From Sesamum alatum (lineage: Eukaryota; Streptophyta; Magnoliopsida; Lamiales; Pedaliaceae), in NCBI GenBank assembly GCA_034509735.1, contig JACGWO010000004.1, forward strand, positions 15,419,395-15,483,394: a DNA stretch of 64,000 bases. Reading direction: 5' to 3'. Below the pieces are notes generated by a model, which did no database searches, was not told the origin of the DNA, and worked only from the letters and a program-made list of their open reading frames with translations. A program made the position numbers and the translations under genes. This document shows, one piece after another, positions 23,479 through 33,407 of the stretch (the first letter of the stretch is position 1; the number at the start of each line of letters is the position of its first letter).

Positions 23479-25004
23479 TTATAATTCTCTTATCTTCTCC
23501 CCTAAAGCTGGGAATATTGTCTCATCAAAATGACAATCTAAGTACCTAGCAGTAAATTGATCATCGGTCATTGGTTCAAGGTACTTAATAATTGATAGGG
23601 ACTCAAACCCAACATAAATTCCCAGTCTCCTTGGTGGTCCCATTTTAGTTCGTTGAGGATGAGGTATCGGGACATACACCGTGCATCTAAATACTTTTAA
23701 ATGAGAAATATTTGGTTCTCTTCCGGAGACCAATTGTAATGGGGAAAGTTTGTGGTAAGCGGTGGGTCTAGGTCGAGTTAAACTCGTTGCATAAAATTGC
23801 ATGACCCCATGCCAATGAAGGCAATTTTGACCGCATCAGCAATGGTCTAGCTATTAGTTGTAACTGCTTAATTAACAACTCAGCCAGGCCGTTTTGAGTA
23901 TGTACATGAGCAACTGGATCCTCCACAGTTATCCCAATGGATTGACAATAATCATAGAAGGACTTAGAAGTAAATTCTCCCGCATTATCTAACCTGATCC
24001 TTTTAATAGGATAATCAGGAAAATGAGCTCTCAATTTAATAATTTGAGCTAGAAGTCTTGCAAATGCAACATGTCGTGTTGATAGCAAACTTACATGTGA
24101 CCAACGTGTTGATGCATCAATTAACACTATAAAAGTACTTAAATGGTCCACATGACGGTGTCATTGGTCCACATATGTCTCCTTGAATTCGTTCAAGAAA
24201 CATGGCGGATTCTAAATTCACTTTTGTCGTAGACGGCTTTGTAATTAATTTCCCAAGAGAACAAGTCGCACATGTAAAATCACTTTTACTAAGGAACTTT
24301 AGGTCCTTTAGTGGGTGTCCATGTGAATTTTCAATGATCCTATGCATCATTGTTTTACCTGGATGACCAAGTCTATCATACCACAAAGTAAAAATACTTT
24401 GATCGACTAACTTCGGGTTAGTGATACTGTGTGTTTCAATGGAACTTATCACTGTGCCATATAAACCAGGTGTATATGTTCTTATCCTTTCTAAGACTTG
24501 CTTCTGGCCAGTCTTAAATGATGTAAGGCATAAATATTCGATGCCATCTTTATTCATGGTTTCAATATGAAAACCATTTTTGTCGAATATCCTTAAAACT
24601 CCTATTTTCCTTTGTGATTTACTAGAATATAAGGCATCATGTATATGCAATCTTGTTCCTTTAGGTAACAAGATAGTGGCTCTTCCGGAGCCTTCAATAA
24701 GATTACTAGCACCTGAAATAGTACTCACGCTGGTTTTTGTCATTAACAATTTTGAGAAAAATTTCTCGTTTCTTAGAATCGTATGCGTAGTGGCACTATC
24801 AACAAGACAATGCTCCTTGTCATTGAGATTTGTAATGGCTTGATCTATTCTATATAAATCAAATAAACATAGAATAAGTAAAGTAAATACTTCATTCATA
24901 AAACGTAAAAGCATTACAATGATAAAAGAAATATCAAAACATACTAAAATAAACATTACTGAATAACAAGAAAATATGCCAATAACACATGCATATCTAA
25001 TCAA
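23479..25004 (-). pseudogene. Copia-1 protease and integrase
   Basis: Split between frames. The upstream frame (24117-25004) has the protease aspartate in LVDSATTHTIL, the GAG-pre-integrase zinc finger LWYDRLGHPGKTMMHR with CATCSLGKL, and GDICGPM. The next (23768-24151) has the integrase core DASTRWSHVSLLS, IRLDNAGEFTSKSFYDY and HTQNGLAE, supplying the acidic catalytic triad. The last (23479-23802) has the integrase C-terminal part, including LKVFRCTVYVPIPHPQRTK. Frame changes near 24130 and 23785 break it. The first ~70 codons of the upstream frame are AT-rich and hydrophobic, unlike protease sequence, and may be an intron (see findings). Confidence 0.9.
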
Positions 25005-25201
25005 TAATCATGTTGAAATCCTCATGAATGTCTCCAAACTTTAGAGGAAGCTCAGGGAGATCTTTGTCATCATTTTCAATGGATTGAAACAAAATCAGAT
25101 GCATCTATGTGGGTATTGTATAAGATTCCTGCCACAGCAAAATTAGTCTCAACTTGTTTACCCTTCGCATTCAGAGAAGCCTGGTACAATTTAACTAGGT
25201 G

Positions 25202-26069
25202 TTATGCCGTATAACAGGTACAAGACCAATGTCCAGACATTCCACATCTATGGCAAATATCTCCATTTATAGGTTTCTCTAGTTGATCCATTGCCTTGTT
25301 CCCATTGTTATTCTTAATGCTGGGATTAATCCCATGTATTACCACGACTACGACCATTACCACGGCCACGACCGCCACGACCATGACCATGTCCATTAGA
25401 ATGGGCGCGTGGTGAGCCATGGTGTCGACCACGCCCCTTTCTCGAAGAAGTAGTATTTGCTTCAGGAAATGCAGCTGAAATTTTTGGGAGTGGTTTAGAA
25501 CCAGTGGGTCGTGTCTGATAACTATTCAATAAAAGTTGATTATTTTCTTCTGCAACAAGTAGGCATGAGATTAACTCTGAGTAGGTTGTGAACCCACGTT
25601 CCCTGTACTGCTGCTGGAGTATAAGGTTAGATGCATGAAAAGTAGAAAATATTTTTTCTAATATTTGTTCATCTGACACATCTTCTCCACATAATCGAAG
25701 TTTTGTAACAATTCGAAACATCTCAGAATTGTATTCAGCGACTGTCTTGAAATCTTGCAATCTCAATTGTATCCACTCATATCTTGCACGTTGTAGTATT
25801 ACAGTCTTTTTGATGGTCAAATCGATCTTTTAAACTCTTCCAGAGTTCAAAAGGGCTTTTAATTGTCAGATATTGAGACTTCAGGCTCTCGTGAAGATGG
25901 TGACGAAGCAAAATCATTGCTTTAGCACAGTTTTGTTCAGAAGCATTAGTATTTTCTGTTATTGTTTTTCCCCAAGTTATTACTCGCATTTGGCGTCAAG
26001 GACCCATGATAGATAGTTTATTCCAGAAACATCAAGAGCACTGAAATTCAATTTCGTGAGATTGGTCAT
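25202..26069 (-). pseudogene. Copia-1 gag
   Basis: ATG at 26069 opens MTNLTKLNFSALDVSGINYL. A small deletion at ~26000 throws the frame, and gag text continues as NASEQNCAKAMILLRHHLHE. A second frameshift near 25810 leads to TVILQRARYEWIQLRLQDFK and FSTFHASNLILQQQYRERGF. After a glycine/arginine-rich stretch comes a zinc knuckle CHRCGMSGHWSCTC (CX2CX4HX4C). A TAA at 25202 cuts the frame although gag-like text (HLVKLYQASLNAKGK) continues beyond it. Confidence 0.9.
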
Positions 26070-26244
26070 TTAACTATAATAAGTTAATATGCACTTTAGC
26101 AAAATATTCAACATATACATGTAAGTGGAATCAAATGTATTATACATACATATGAACTAAAAGTGACATAAAAGTTATTAATTATATTAAAAGTTAAGTT
26201 GATTTAAATATCAAAGAATCGAATACTTTTAAATAAATAAGTGA

Positions 26245-26509
26245 AGAAGCTTCGGGCTTCTCAAATCAAGATTTTATCTCAAATCACTTCAGGTGAAAAA
26301 TAATCGCTTCGGGGATGATAGTACAAATAATTGGTATCGAACATTTCACCTACTGCTGGAGGTAATTTACTCATTACTCACTTCGGGAAGTAATGGAATT
26401 TTATAAAACACATCCACTTCAGGGGATGAAATCAAGAATTATATGCCTACTTCCGGAGGCAATATCAATTATGATAAATCCATTATTTTATACGTCCACT
26501 TCAGGGGAC
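26245..26509 (-). other. Array of eight stem-loops in the Copia-1 leader
   Basis: Hairpins, plus-strand coordinates: 26245-26261 (AGAAGC/GCTTCT), 26284-26296 (TCAC/GTGA), 26303-26316 (ATC/GAT, weak), 26348-26363 (ACCT/AGGT), 26372-26395 (CATTACT/AGTAATG), 26411-26428 (CATCC/GGATG), 26444-26461 (TGCCT/AGGCA), 26494-26509 (GTCC/GGAC). Loops follow ACTTCAGG with small changes (ACTGCTGG, ACTTCCGG, CACTTCGGGA, GCTTCGGG). The array lies between the 5' LTR and the gag ATG, in the untranslated leader of the element's minus-sense RNA, where the loop reads CCTGAAGT. Confidence 0.85.
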
Positions 26510-26668
26510 AATAAAATGTATAGAATATGATTATTCATATCTAATTATTGAATATACAAGAATAAAAGTAACTATGATATTGTACAAGTAAACATATAAG
26601 GAATAAGAATTATACATATAGAAAATTGACATTTTACCTTAATCGAGCGTAACGTTGTGCTGATAACG

Positions 26669-26966
26669 TGTTATAAACTTAGAAAAATTCTAATTTATTG
26701 GCCTTTCACTCCTAACTATATATGAGAAAGACAAGAATAAAATTCTCTCCAAAACTACTAATCTTATATTTTCCAAAGCTCTCCTACAAATGAATTACAT
26801 GGTGGTATTTATAGGCCACCAAAATGTTGTTACAAACTAAAATATTAAATAAATATAATTACAACATAATGGGGGATTACAAAAGGTTAGAGATACTATG
26901 GGAAAAATACCAAGGGGTGTGTGCATTCATACATAATAATAATATGTACTTACAATATTTACAATA
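26669..26966 (-). repeat. Copia-1 5' LTR
   Basis: Direct repeat of 20897-21194. The sequence just inside it on the minus strand, CGTTATCAGCACAACG, is at the primer-binding position and resembles the TTATCAGCAC-type start used by many plant copia elements. Right flank is ATTAG. Confidence 0.9.
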
Positions 26967-27034
26967 ATTAGCTTATTCTTGGGTGGAAAAGATTTATTAG
27001 ACTGTATAAGAAATGGGTCGAGGAAAGACTCCAT

Positions 27035-27931
27035 TTTAGAGGAGACTAAGATGACTGGAAGAAAAGCAGAGATGATGATGGAAAGGTAAGCCAAGAAAGG
27101 ACAATGGTAGATCTAACATCAAATCACCACCAGTGGTGGTGATTTTGAGGAGACAAATCCTACTCTTTCTTTATAGAGAGAAAACAGGGTGGAAGAGGAA
27201 ACCCCATTTTTGAAGGTTCACATTGCAAGGTATTCTATACTCAACTAGTACGGAAAAAATATTAGCCCAGATCAAGTTTTGTTGGCGTTATATAAATTAT
27301 ATGGGAATTGCAATACACTTGTATTGGACTTGTCCTATGATTGATTTGGTTCGACCAACTTAGTATGGTAAGAATTTTCACTGGTACAATATTTGACCAA
27401 AAAAAAAAAAATCTAACATTAATGCCCTCTTTTGAAACTTTGCCAGTAAAATGGTGTCTTCACATGAGGGGAAAAACACTTGCCAACAAGGATTAACATT
27501 TGAAACTTAAGTGAAGGAGGAAAATGCAACGTGCAAATAATAACAATTAGATATAAGTTGTGTGCTAAATTTGTGCAAAATAAATGATTTGCATTAATCT
27601 ATACTTTTATAAAGAGAAGGGATCTTATAGATACAAAGTGGTAGTTTTTATATTACTAGACCAAATTATTATAATACAAAAAATGACCTTCAACTCCAAC
27701 TCATTTAATTGAATTAACTATTCAATTAAGTTCCTTTAGAAAATTATTCCGTGCAATGATATGTACTCAAAAATAAAATTTACTTCATTTTATTTAAATT
27801 TATTATTAATTGAACAAGAAATAATATATTAGTATTTGTGTTGCATGTATATATAATCGTCATCACCAATATAACAACTACTCATTTTTAATTTAATTTG
27901 AGTAAAATATTGTATTGAAATTAATGCATTA
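27035..27931. other. Intergenic DNA upstream of the host-like remnant
   Basis: No other gene seen. It contains a short perfect palindrome 'caccaccagtggtggtg' at about 27127-27143. It ends at the target duplication of the next MITE. Confidence 0.4.
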
Positions 27932-27941
27932 CGAAAAATTA

Positions 27942-29293
27942 GGGAAAAAACTTTTTTTAGTACACTAACTTGGCTCTCGTTCAATTTTAGTACACTAACT
28001 TTGGTAATTATCACATTTTATACATTATGTTGCAATTTTGCTTCAATTAAGTCCAATTGAGGGTTTTTGTTCCACTTTTTCGGTCAATCAACCAGAATTT
28101 GCTGACGTGGCCAATTTTTGCTAACGTGTCCGGCGAAATTAACCACGTCAGCACATGACGTGGCAGGCGGCTGACGTGGCGGATGACTTGGATGTATTTT
28201 CTTTCATAAGGATGAATTTTAGTACACTAACTTTAGCATGGTTTAATTTTAGTCCAATAACTTTGAATAAGGTTAAATTTAAGTACAGAATAATAATCAT
28301 AATAATGATATAATATTTTTATTTTTTTCTTACGGAATGTAATATTATTAAGATAATTTTAATTAATTTGATAATATAGTTTTTAATAATAATTAATTTG
28401 ATATAGATTAATTGTTAGAAATTCGATAATATAGTTGTTAATCATAGTTTAAAAAATAGATGATCCAACTGAACTTATAAGTGTGAAAAGGAAAAGATCT
28501 CGGCTATAATAATATCAACTCTATTAATAAGTATAAATAATTAACAAATATATTATCAAATTATTAATAATTATAAAATATATAATTATCTATTTTTTAA
28601 ATTATGATTAACAACTATATTATCAAATTTTCAATAATTAATATATATATATATATCAAATTAATTAATATTAACAACTATATTATTAAATTTATTATTC
28701 TCTAATTAATTAATTTAATAGCTATATTAACAATTATCAAATTATTATTAATTAATTATATCTAATTAAGTATTAATAATTATTATTTTAACGTTAACTA
28801 ATAATTATAAAGAATTAACAAATTTAAAAAAATTTGAGGGCTGGTCGTGAGTGCAGCTCGCAACTAGCGACCAGTCATAAATATATAAGTGTACCGTTTT
28901 CAGCGGTACACTTATATTTAATTTTTTTTTATAATATAAATATAAATGGGTAATGACAACCCCTAGACACAATGACAGGGGACTTAAATTTCACCTCATT
29001 CAAAGTTATTGGACTAAAATTAAACCATGCTAAAGTTAGTGTACTAAAATTCATCCTTATGGAAGAAAATACATCCAAGTCATCCCGCCACGTCAGTCGC
29101 CGGCCACGTCATGTGCTGACGTGGTTAATTTCGCAGGGCACATAAGCAAAAATTGGCCACGTCAGCAAATTCCAGTCAATTGGACTTAATTGAAGTAAAA
29201 TTGCAATATAATGTATAAAATGTGATAATTACCAAAGTTAGTGTACTAAAATTAAACGAGAGCCAAGTTAGTGTACTAAAAAAAAAATTTCCC
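27942..29293. mobile_element. MULE-type MITE with ~350 bp inverted repeats
   Basis: The ends are inverted copies. The left arm runs GGGAAAAAACTTTTTTTAGT, CTAACTTGGCTCTCGTTCAA and onward; the right arm is its complement, ending AAATTTCCC. The flank CGAAAAATTA is perfectly duplicated (27932-27941 and 29294-29303). The same terminal repeats border the 3.9 kb MULE at 53.3-57.2 kb, so this is its non-autonomous relative. The arms are rich in TGACGTGG. The centre is AT-rich with one strong hairpin (28884-28916). No ORF. Confidence 0.9.
28884..28916. repeat. Perfect 13 bp hairpin at the core of the MITE
   Basis: TATAAGTGTACCG at 28884-28896 and its exact complement CGGTACACTTATA at 28904-28916, separated by TTTTCAG. 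It is not part of the terminal repeats. Confidence 0.9.
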
Positions 29294-29524
29294 CGAAAAA
29301 TTATCAGACAGGGTTTATATGTGAGATTGTAAGCCAAAGGTAAATTTTAAGATACAAAAATAAATTATGAGATTTAATAAAATAAAAGTATTACTTAAAA
29401 TTATGTGCGCAGGTACTACATAAAAATATTACTAAAAGTTATGCGCGCAAGTACTACATACCAAAGTTTCGAGTTATATATAAACTTAGCCTTTTATAGT
29501 ACAAAAAAGGTAGTCATCTTTAAG

Positions 29525-29750
29525 GAGAAAATTACAATTTTGATCCCAAAGTATATGGTGATTTGCAATATTAGTCTCATACTTCCTGAAATAGCCAATA
29601 TTAGTCCCACACTTTAGGAAAATATTGCAAAGTTAGTCCCACCGTAAAAAGATTGCAACTTTTGGGACTAACTTTGCAACATTTGGGACAAACTTTGGGG
29701 CTGATTTTGCAATATTTTGCTAAAATGTGGGACTGATTTTACAATGTTCT
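29525..29750. mobile_element. Short fold-back MITE ('TTAGTCCCA' type)
   Basis: An inverted pair: the left has 'aatattagtcccacactttag' and 'gcaaagttagtcccacc'; the right has 'ttgggactaactttgcaac' and 'ctaaaatgtgggactgattt'. Ends are approximate and no target duplication was fixed. Confidence 0.6.
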
Positions 29751-29857
29751 CAATAAATAGATACATCTATTAGTAAAATCATGGAATTTGACATCAACAA
29801 AAAGTTTGAATGAAATTATATATTTACCCTAGTGACTTAGTACAAACATATTGCAGG

Positions 29858-31680
29858 TCATTGTGAGGTATTGCATTCTAGAGGGATATCCCCCAATTGC
29901 ATTTGCTCGTATACTTCTCCGAAGAGGATGTCAACTGAGCTCCCGAAGTCGATGAATATTCGACTTATTTCATAGTTAGCCAGGGTGCATGTGATTACCA
30001 AAGCATCATTGTGAGGTATTGCCAATCTGAACCTTTCAGCCGATCCGAATTGAATGACAAGAGCCTCTGCGATTGCTTCTACATCTAAGATTTCACCAGG
30101 GAGGCCTTTTCTTAGCTCCCTTATTTGAGATTTCCACGCTCTATGGAAGTCTCCTTCCATGGGTCCTCCTGCAATCATGCGGATATCCCCCTTCCAGATC
30201 CTCCGAGCACTGATGACTTGTTTCCTTCCCCTCTTAGAGAATTGTGACTAGGTTCCTCATGTGCTTTGCCTTTGTGAGCATCTCTATTTTGGTAAGGGCT
30301 TGCTCCTTGGGCTTTTCCCTACATATGAACTCTTGCAAGTACCAACTCTGAATGAGCCATTCTATTTTGCTTTTTAAATGCCGACACTCCTCAGTAGTAT
30401 GCCCATAGTTGTTGTGGAACTTGTAGTGCTTATTCGACTTCAGTTAGCTAGGTTTCTTTTGTTGTCTTGACTAGGCTAGTAATCACTTGCCCCACTGCCA
30501 TTAGTGCTTGGGTGATGGCAGCATTCAACGGTATGTAGCTGGGGACCCTCTCTAGAAGGGAGGCTTTTTATCACAGAACTCCGTCTTCATCTTTTTGAGG
30601 ACCTATTTTCTTTGGCATTCTTTCTCTTTTCTCCTCGCTCCTCCTTCTTGAAGGCTTAAACTTCTTCCATGTTGATATGTTTCTCTTCTGCCCACGCCAA
30701 AAGGCTGTCAAAATCTAGAGCCGGCTTCTTGGCCAAGGATTTGAAGAAATCCCTGTCCAACAAACCCTTATGAGAAGGCGCTCGCCTTGACCTCCAAGGT
30801 GGCAACAAATACCTCCAGGGCGGTTGCATTAAAGCGCTGGAGGCAATCCCTCAGACTCTACCTCCTTTTGTCGGACAGTGAAGAGGCTAAGAGATGTCTT
30901 TCGGTGTCGCTTGCTACTGGCGGATTTATATATGAACAAGGATCGAAGCTCCTAATTGATCCCGCACGCAACTGATTGAACAACTATTAAGTTGCTCAAG
31001 TAAAAGTAGTAACAAACACTCAATATTTAATCCCAGCAATGTAAGAGAGTTGTGTTCTCAAACTAGGATAAAATGCTTTTGAGGTTCTGTGGTACCATTG
31101 TACTCCGCTATAGTGGGAGTTCAGCAATTCGGAGAGAGCTGATCAACATGACCTCCTCGCTGAAAGGGATGCTATCCTGCTCTTCCACTGGAACTCCCAT
31201 CACGCGATGCTCATCTCAGAGTCCCTTCTACAAGCGTTCTAGGCGGGCTAGCTATTGAGGGGAACCTCCTGCAGCTGAGGGGACAAGCTCGGCTCCCCCG
31301 GGGGAAGACTTGTCGATCCCCGCTCCAGGGGTACTTCATTATCAGCCACAAGTGTTTCCACCGCCAGAGGAGTTGCGAGCAGCACCTAGGTTATTGGAGC
31401 TAGCTCGGTCTGAACCACGGTGATAATCATCTGTTGTATAGTCTCCACTAATCATGGGGACAACCTTCTTGAGGAAGTGTTAGAGGAAGTACTATTGCGC
31501 GGGGGACCCATAGGCTTAGCGGCGTTGGAAGAGCCTCATGTAGCACGTCCACTGGGGGCTAAAGGGCCTGTGAGAATCACCTACAGGGCCTAGGTATCGA
31601 TTGACGTATCTACAACTTTCTGCTTCTCTATACCATTGGTTAGTGCTCCCACAAATCTCGCGACTTAGCTCTGTGTTCCC
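29858..31680 (-). pseudogene. Ty3/gypsy gag-protease remnant (Gypsy-1)
   Basis: Minus-strand fragments in gypsy order. Gag text is SLRDCLQRFNATALEVFVAT near 30850, then a region reading ALDFDSLLAWAEEKHINMEE near 30690. A knuckle-like HNNYGHTTEECRHLKSKIEW lies near 30380, and a protease segment at 29858-30178 has MIAGGPMEGDFHRAWKSQIR, HNDALVITCTLANYEISRIF, then IDFGSSVDILFGE. The active-site glycine pattern is D-F-G-S instead of the usual D-S-G-S. The text is like plant Tat-type gypsy elements. Many stops and frame breaks. It is cut off at ~29858, so reverse transcriptase and integrase are missing. Confidence 0.8.
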
Positions 31681-31695
31681 ATAAACGATGCCGAT
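31674..31695 (-). other. Gypsy-1 primer-binding region
   Basis: On the minus strand it reads TCGGCATCGTTTATGGGAA. This resembles the TGGCGCCGTCTGTGGGAA-type primer-binding site common in plant gypsy elements, with several changes. It sits between the gag side and the presumed 5' LTR. Confidence 0.55.
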
Positions 31696-31699
31696 TGAT

Positions 31700-32422
31700 C
31701 CGAGCAAAAACGTCGTAAAAGAGATCTTGGACATGGGTCCTGTTTGGACCAAGTTCCTTGCAAGCCGGGAAAGGATCCCAACAAAAGAAAACGTTAGCAA
31801 TCGAACGATAAAATTGAGCAAGATATAAGGAGAATAAATATTGAGAAGGATGAGAGAATGTTTTAATAGAGTGCTTTCGTGTGATTACTAGTGTGATATT
31901 AACGTTAAACTTAACTAAGGGAGAATGCTTGCTTTTATAGCCACAATCACCACCGGCTAAAGAGATGTGACCCCTTGGGATTCCAGTCGGTGGTTGCAAC
32001 GGATAGGCCGTCTCACATTGGGGAGTGGTTGGCTGGAATCTTGAGGAGTCATGCTTGTTAAGGAGTGTTTCATTAGATAAGTCTCCTAGTGGAGAGAGGT
32101 TTTGACTTTCGAGGGGGTTGTTGGGAAGCGTGGACAATTCTTCCACATCTTCAAGCTTCATCATAGCCCCGTAAGGGATAGGTACTCATTCCCGGCAAAT
32201 GGCTTCTGCCATTTGGGGGGTTGACCCACCTGTCAACTAAGCTGACAAAGGGACCTGTCTCTTTTTAGGCTAGTGGGCCTTTACTACGGCCCACACCTCC
32301 TTTGAATTGTACACAGGTTCCTAGGCTGAAGATCTTTCCTCTTGGACCTCGCACCTTCCTGACATGCCATTGTCTTCTTTCGAGTTGGGCGCTTCCTTGG
32401 ATCAAATACATTTTTGGGACAT
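31700..32422 (-). repeat. Presumed Gypsy-1 5' LTR
   Basis: Lies beyond the primer-binding region. On the minus strand it would start TGATGTCCCAAAAATG near 32422 and it contains a TATA-like GGCTATAAAAGC at ~31932-31943. Only one copy exists because the other end of the element is missing, so the boundaries are inferred. Confidence 0.5.
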
Positions 32423-32425
32423 CAT

Positions 32426-32700
32426 ATGTAAAAAAAAATTAAACAACCATAAATTTATAGAATTTATACAAATTCTATACTAATTATAAAAATTATAAAA
32501 TTTATCTTAAATAAAAATTTTACTAATAATTAAAATGATGTTTTAGGCAAATGAGTGTAATAATAATACCATTTTTATAAAAAAAAAATTGATCTATAGC
32601 GTAAAGGTATATTTTATAATTAATAAAATCAATAGAGTTTACGCATAATTTGGGAATGCAAAATGCATTTAACACTGTACTAAACATAAAATCCATATAA
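32426..32700. other. AT-rich spacer
   Basis: Very AT-rich and no gene seen. It may form the distal part of the gene 1 promoter region. Confidence 0.4.
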
Positions 32701-32800
32701 TAAAAAATCGAATTGATGGGAGGTGGATGCAACCCCCCTAGAAACTGGTCCACGCCAAACATAGACGGGGTCGTATACAACCAACCAACTCCCAAACCCC

Positions 32801-32806
32801 CACGTG
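32801..32806. promoter_or_regulatory. G-box CACGTG upstream of gene 1
   Basis: CACGTG lies about 200 bp before the first transcribed-looking sequence of gene 1 and 600 bp before its ATG. The surrounding 32700-32950 is GC-richer than its neighbours and also holds ACACGCGTCG and TTACGTGA, as in plant promoters. Binding by bZIP or bHLH factors is inference. Confidence 0.4.
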
Positions 32807-33029
32807 TATAACCACCCGGGAAAATCTATTGGTCCAAATCTAAAGGCCGACGTTTGGATTAGGACAAGTACATCCCGCCATTGGTCCGAACCCGACACGC
32901 GTCGCTGCTCCACGCCAGCAACGTAAACAATTACGTGATACATGGCCGTTCGCTAATAACACCAACAGAATTTAGTTGAATAAAACCAACGGAAAATATT
33001 CAATTCAGTTTAAGATTGCAAACCACACT

Positions 33030-33131
33030 TCCCCTTTCTCTCTCTCTCTCGAGGAGAGAGAGGAGAAAGAAAACAAGCTGCAACTTTTTCATATTTCCAC
33101 CTTGAGATCTCCTCCCATTGCCTCTGATCAG
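33030..33131 (+). other. Gene 1 5' UTR exon (candidate)
   Basis: A CT-rich stretch (33042-33051) then text ending CTCTGATCAG|GTGAGTATT, a near-consensus plant splice donor. The matching acceptor TTGTTTGCAG ends at 33280. The next exon (33281 onward) leads to the gene 1 ATG, possibly with another small intron (GATCCG|GTAGG...TTAAAG). The start is approximate. Confidence 0.5.
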
Positions 33132-33407
33132 GTGAGTATTAATTCTCATATTCAAAGTAACAATCACCCACACACATCACATTGGGTCTGTGTGTGAATT
33201 TTTTTTTTGCTGAGATTTTTGCAGTTTTTTCTTACTTCTTTTTCTGGGGTATTTATTGATTATTTTGGGTTTGTTTGCAGGTAATCTCCGAGTCTTAAAC
33301 CCGTTGATCCGATCTTATCCTTAATAATCGGAAACAATCGGATCCGGTAGGTTCTTACATTAAAGATGAGGAGGATGAAATGGTGGGGAGAAAATTGATG
33401 ATTTCCG

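Larger units (their letters stand above)
20897..26966 (-). mobile_element. Copia-1: full-length but defective Ty1/copia retrotransposon
   Basis: Two near-identical ~298 bp LTRs (about 8 differences seen by eye) enclose gag, protease, integrase, reverse transcriptase and RNase H in the copia order on the minus strand. ATTAG flanks both sides (20892-20896 and 26967-26971), a perfect 5 bp duplication. Coding is broken by a frameshift near 25810, stops near 25202 and 23470 and other breaks, so the copy is inactive. The lineage within Ty1/copia was not settled; the RNase H text 'EDNAACIAQIQEGYIKGDRT' is typical of plant copia elements. Confidence 0.95.
19423..27034 (-). pseudogene. Host-like gene remnant broken by a MITE and Copia-1
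   Basis: When the two insertions and one copy of each target duplication are ignored, the minus strand reads in a single frame. It starts at ATG 27034 (MESFLDPFLIQSNK), runs through the Copia-1 target site (KNKLILFTYISTSPSK), then across the MITE site into NELLQEISRN, LLDMFSDGKNYSNLSW and TRLAAFLTTTSDHAQMFE, and ends at a double TAG (19420-19425). The only internal interruption is one TAG just after EISRNV. About 120 codons result. The protein family is not recognised. A TATA-like 'ctctataaag' lies ~140 bp upstream on the minus strand. It could be an old pseudogene exon or a chance open frame; the frame continuity across two independent insertion sites favours the first. Confidence 0.4.
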
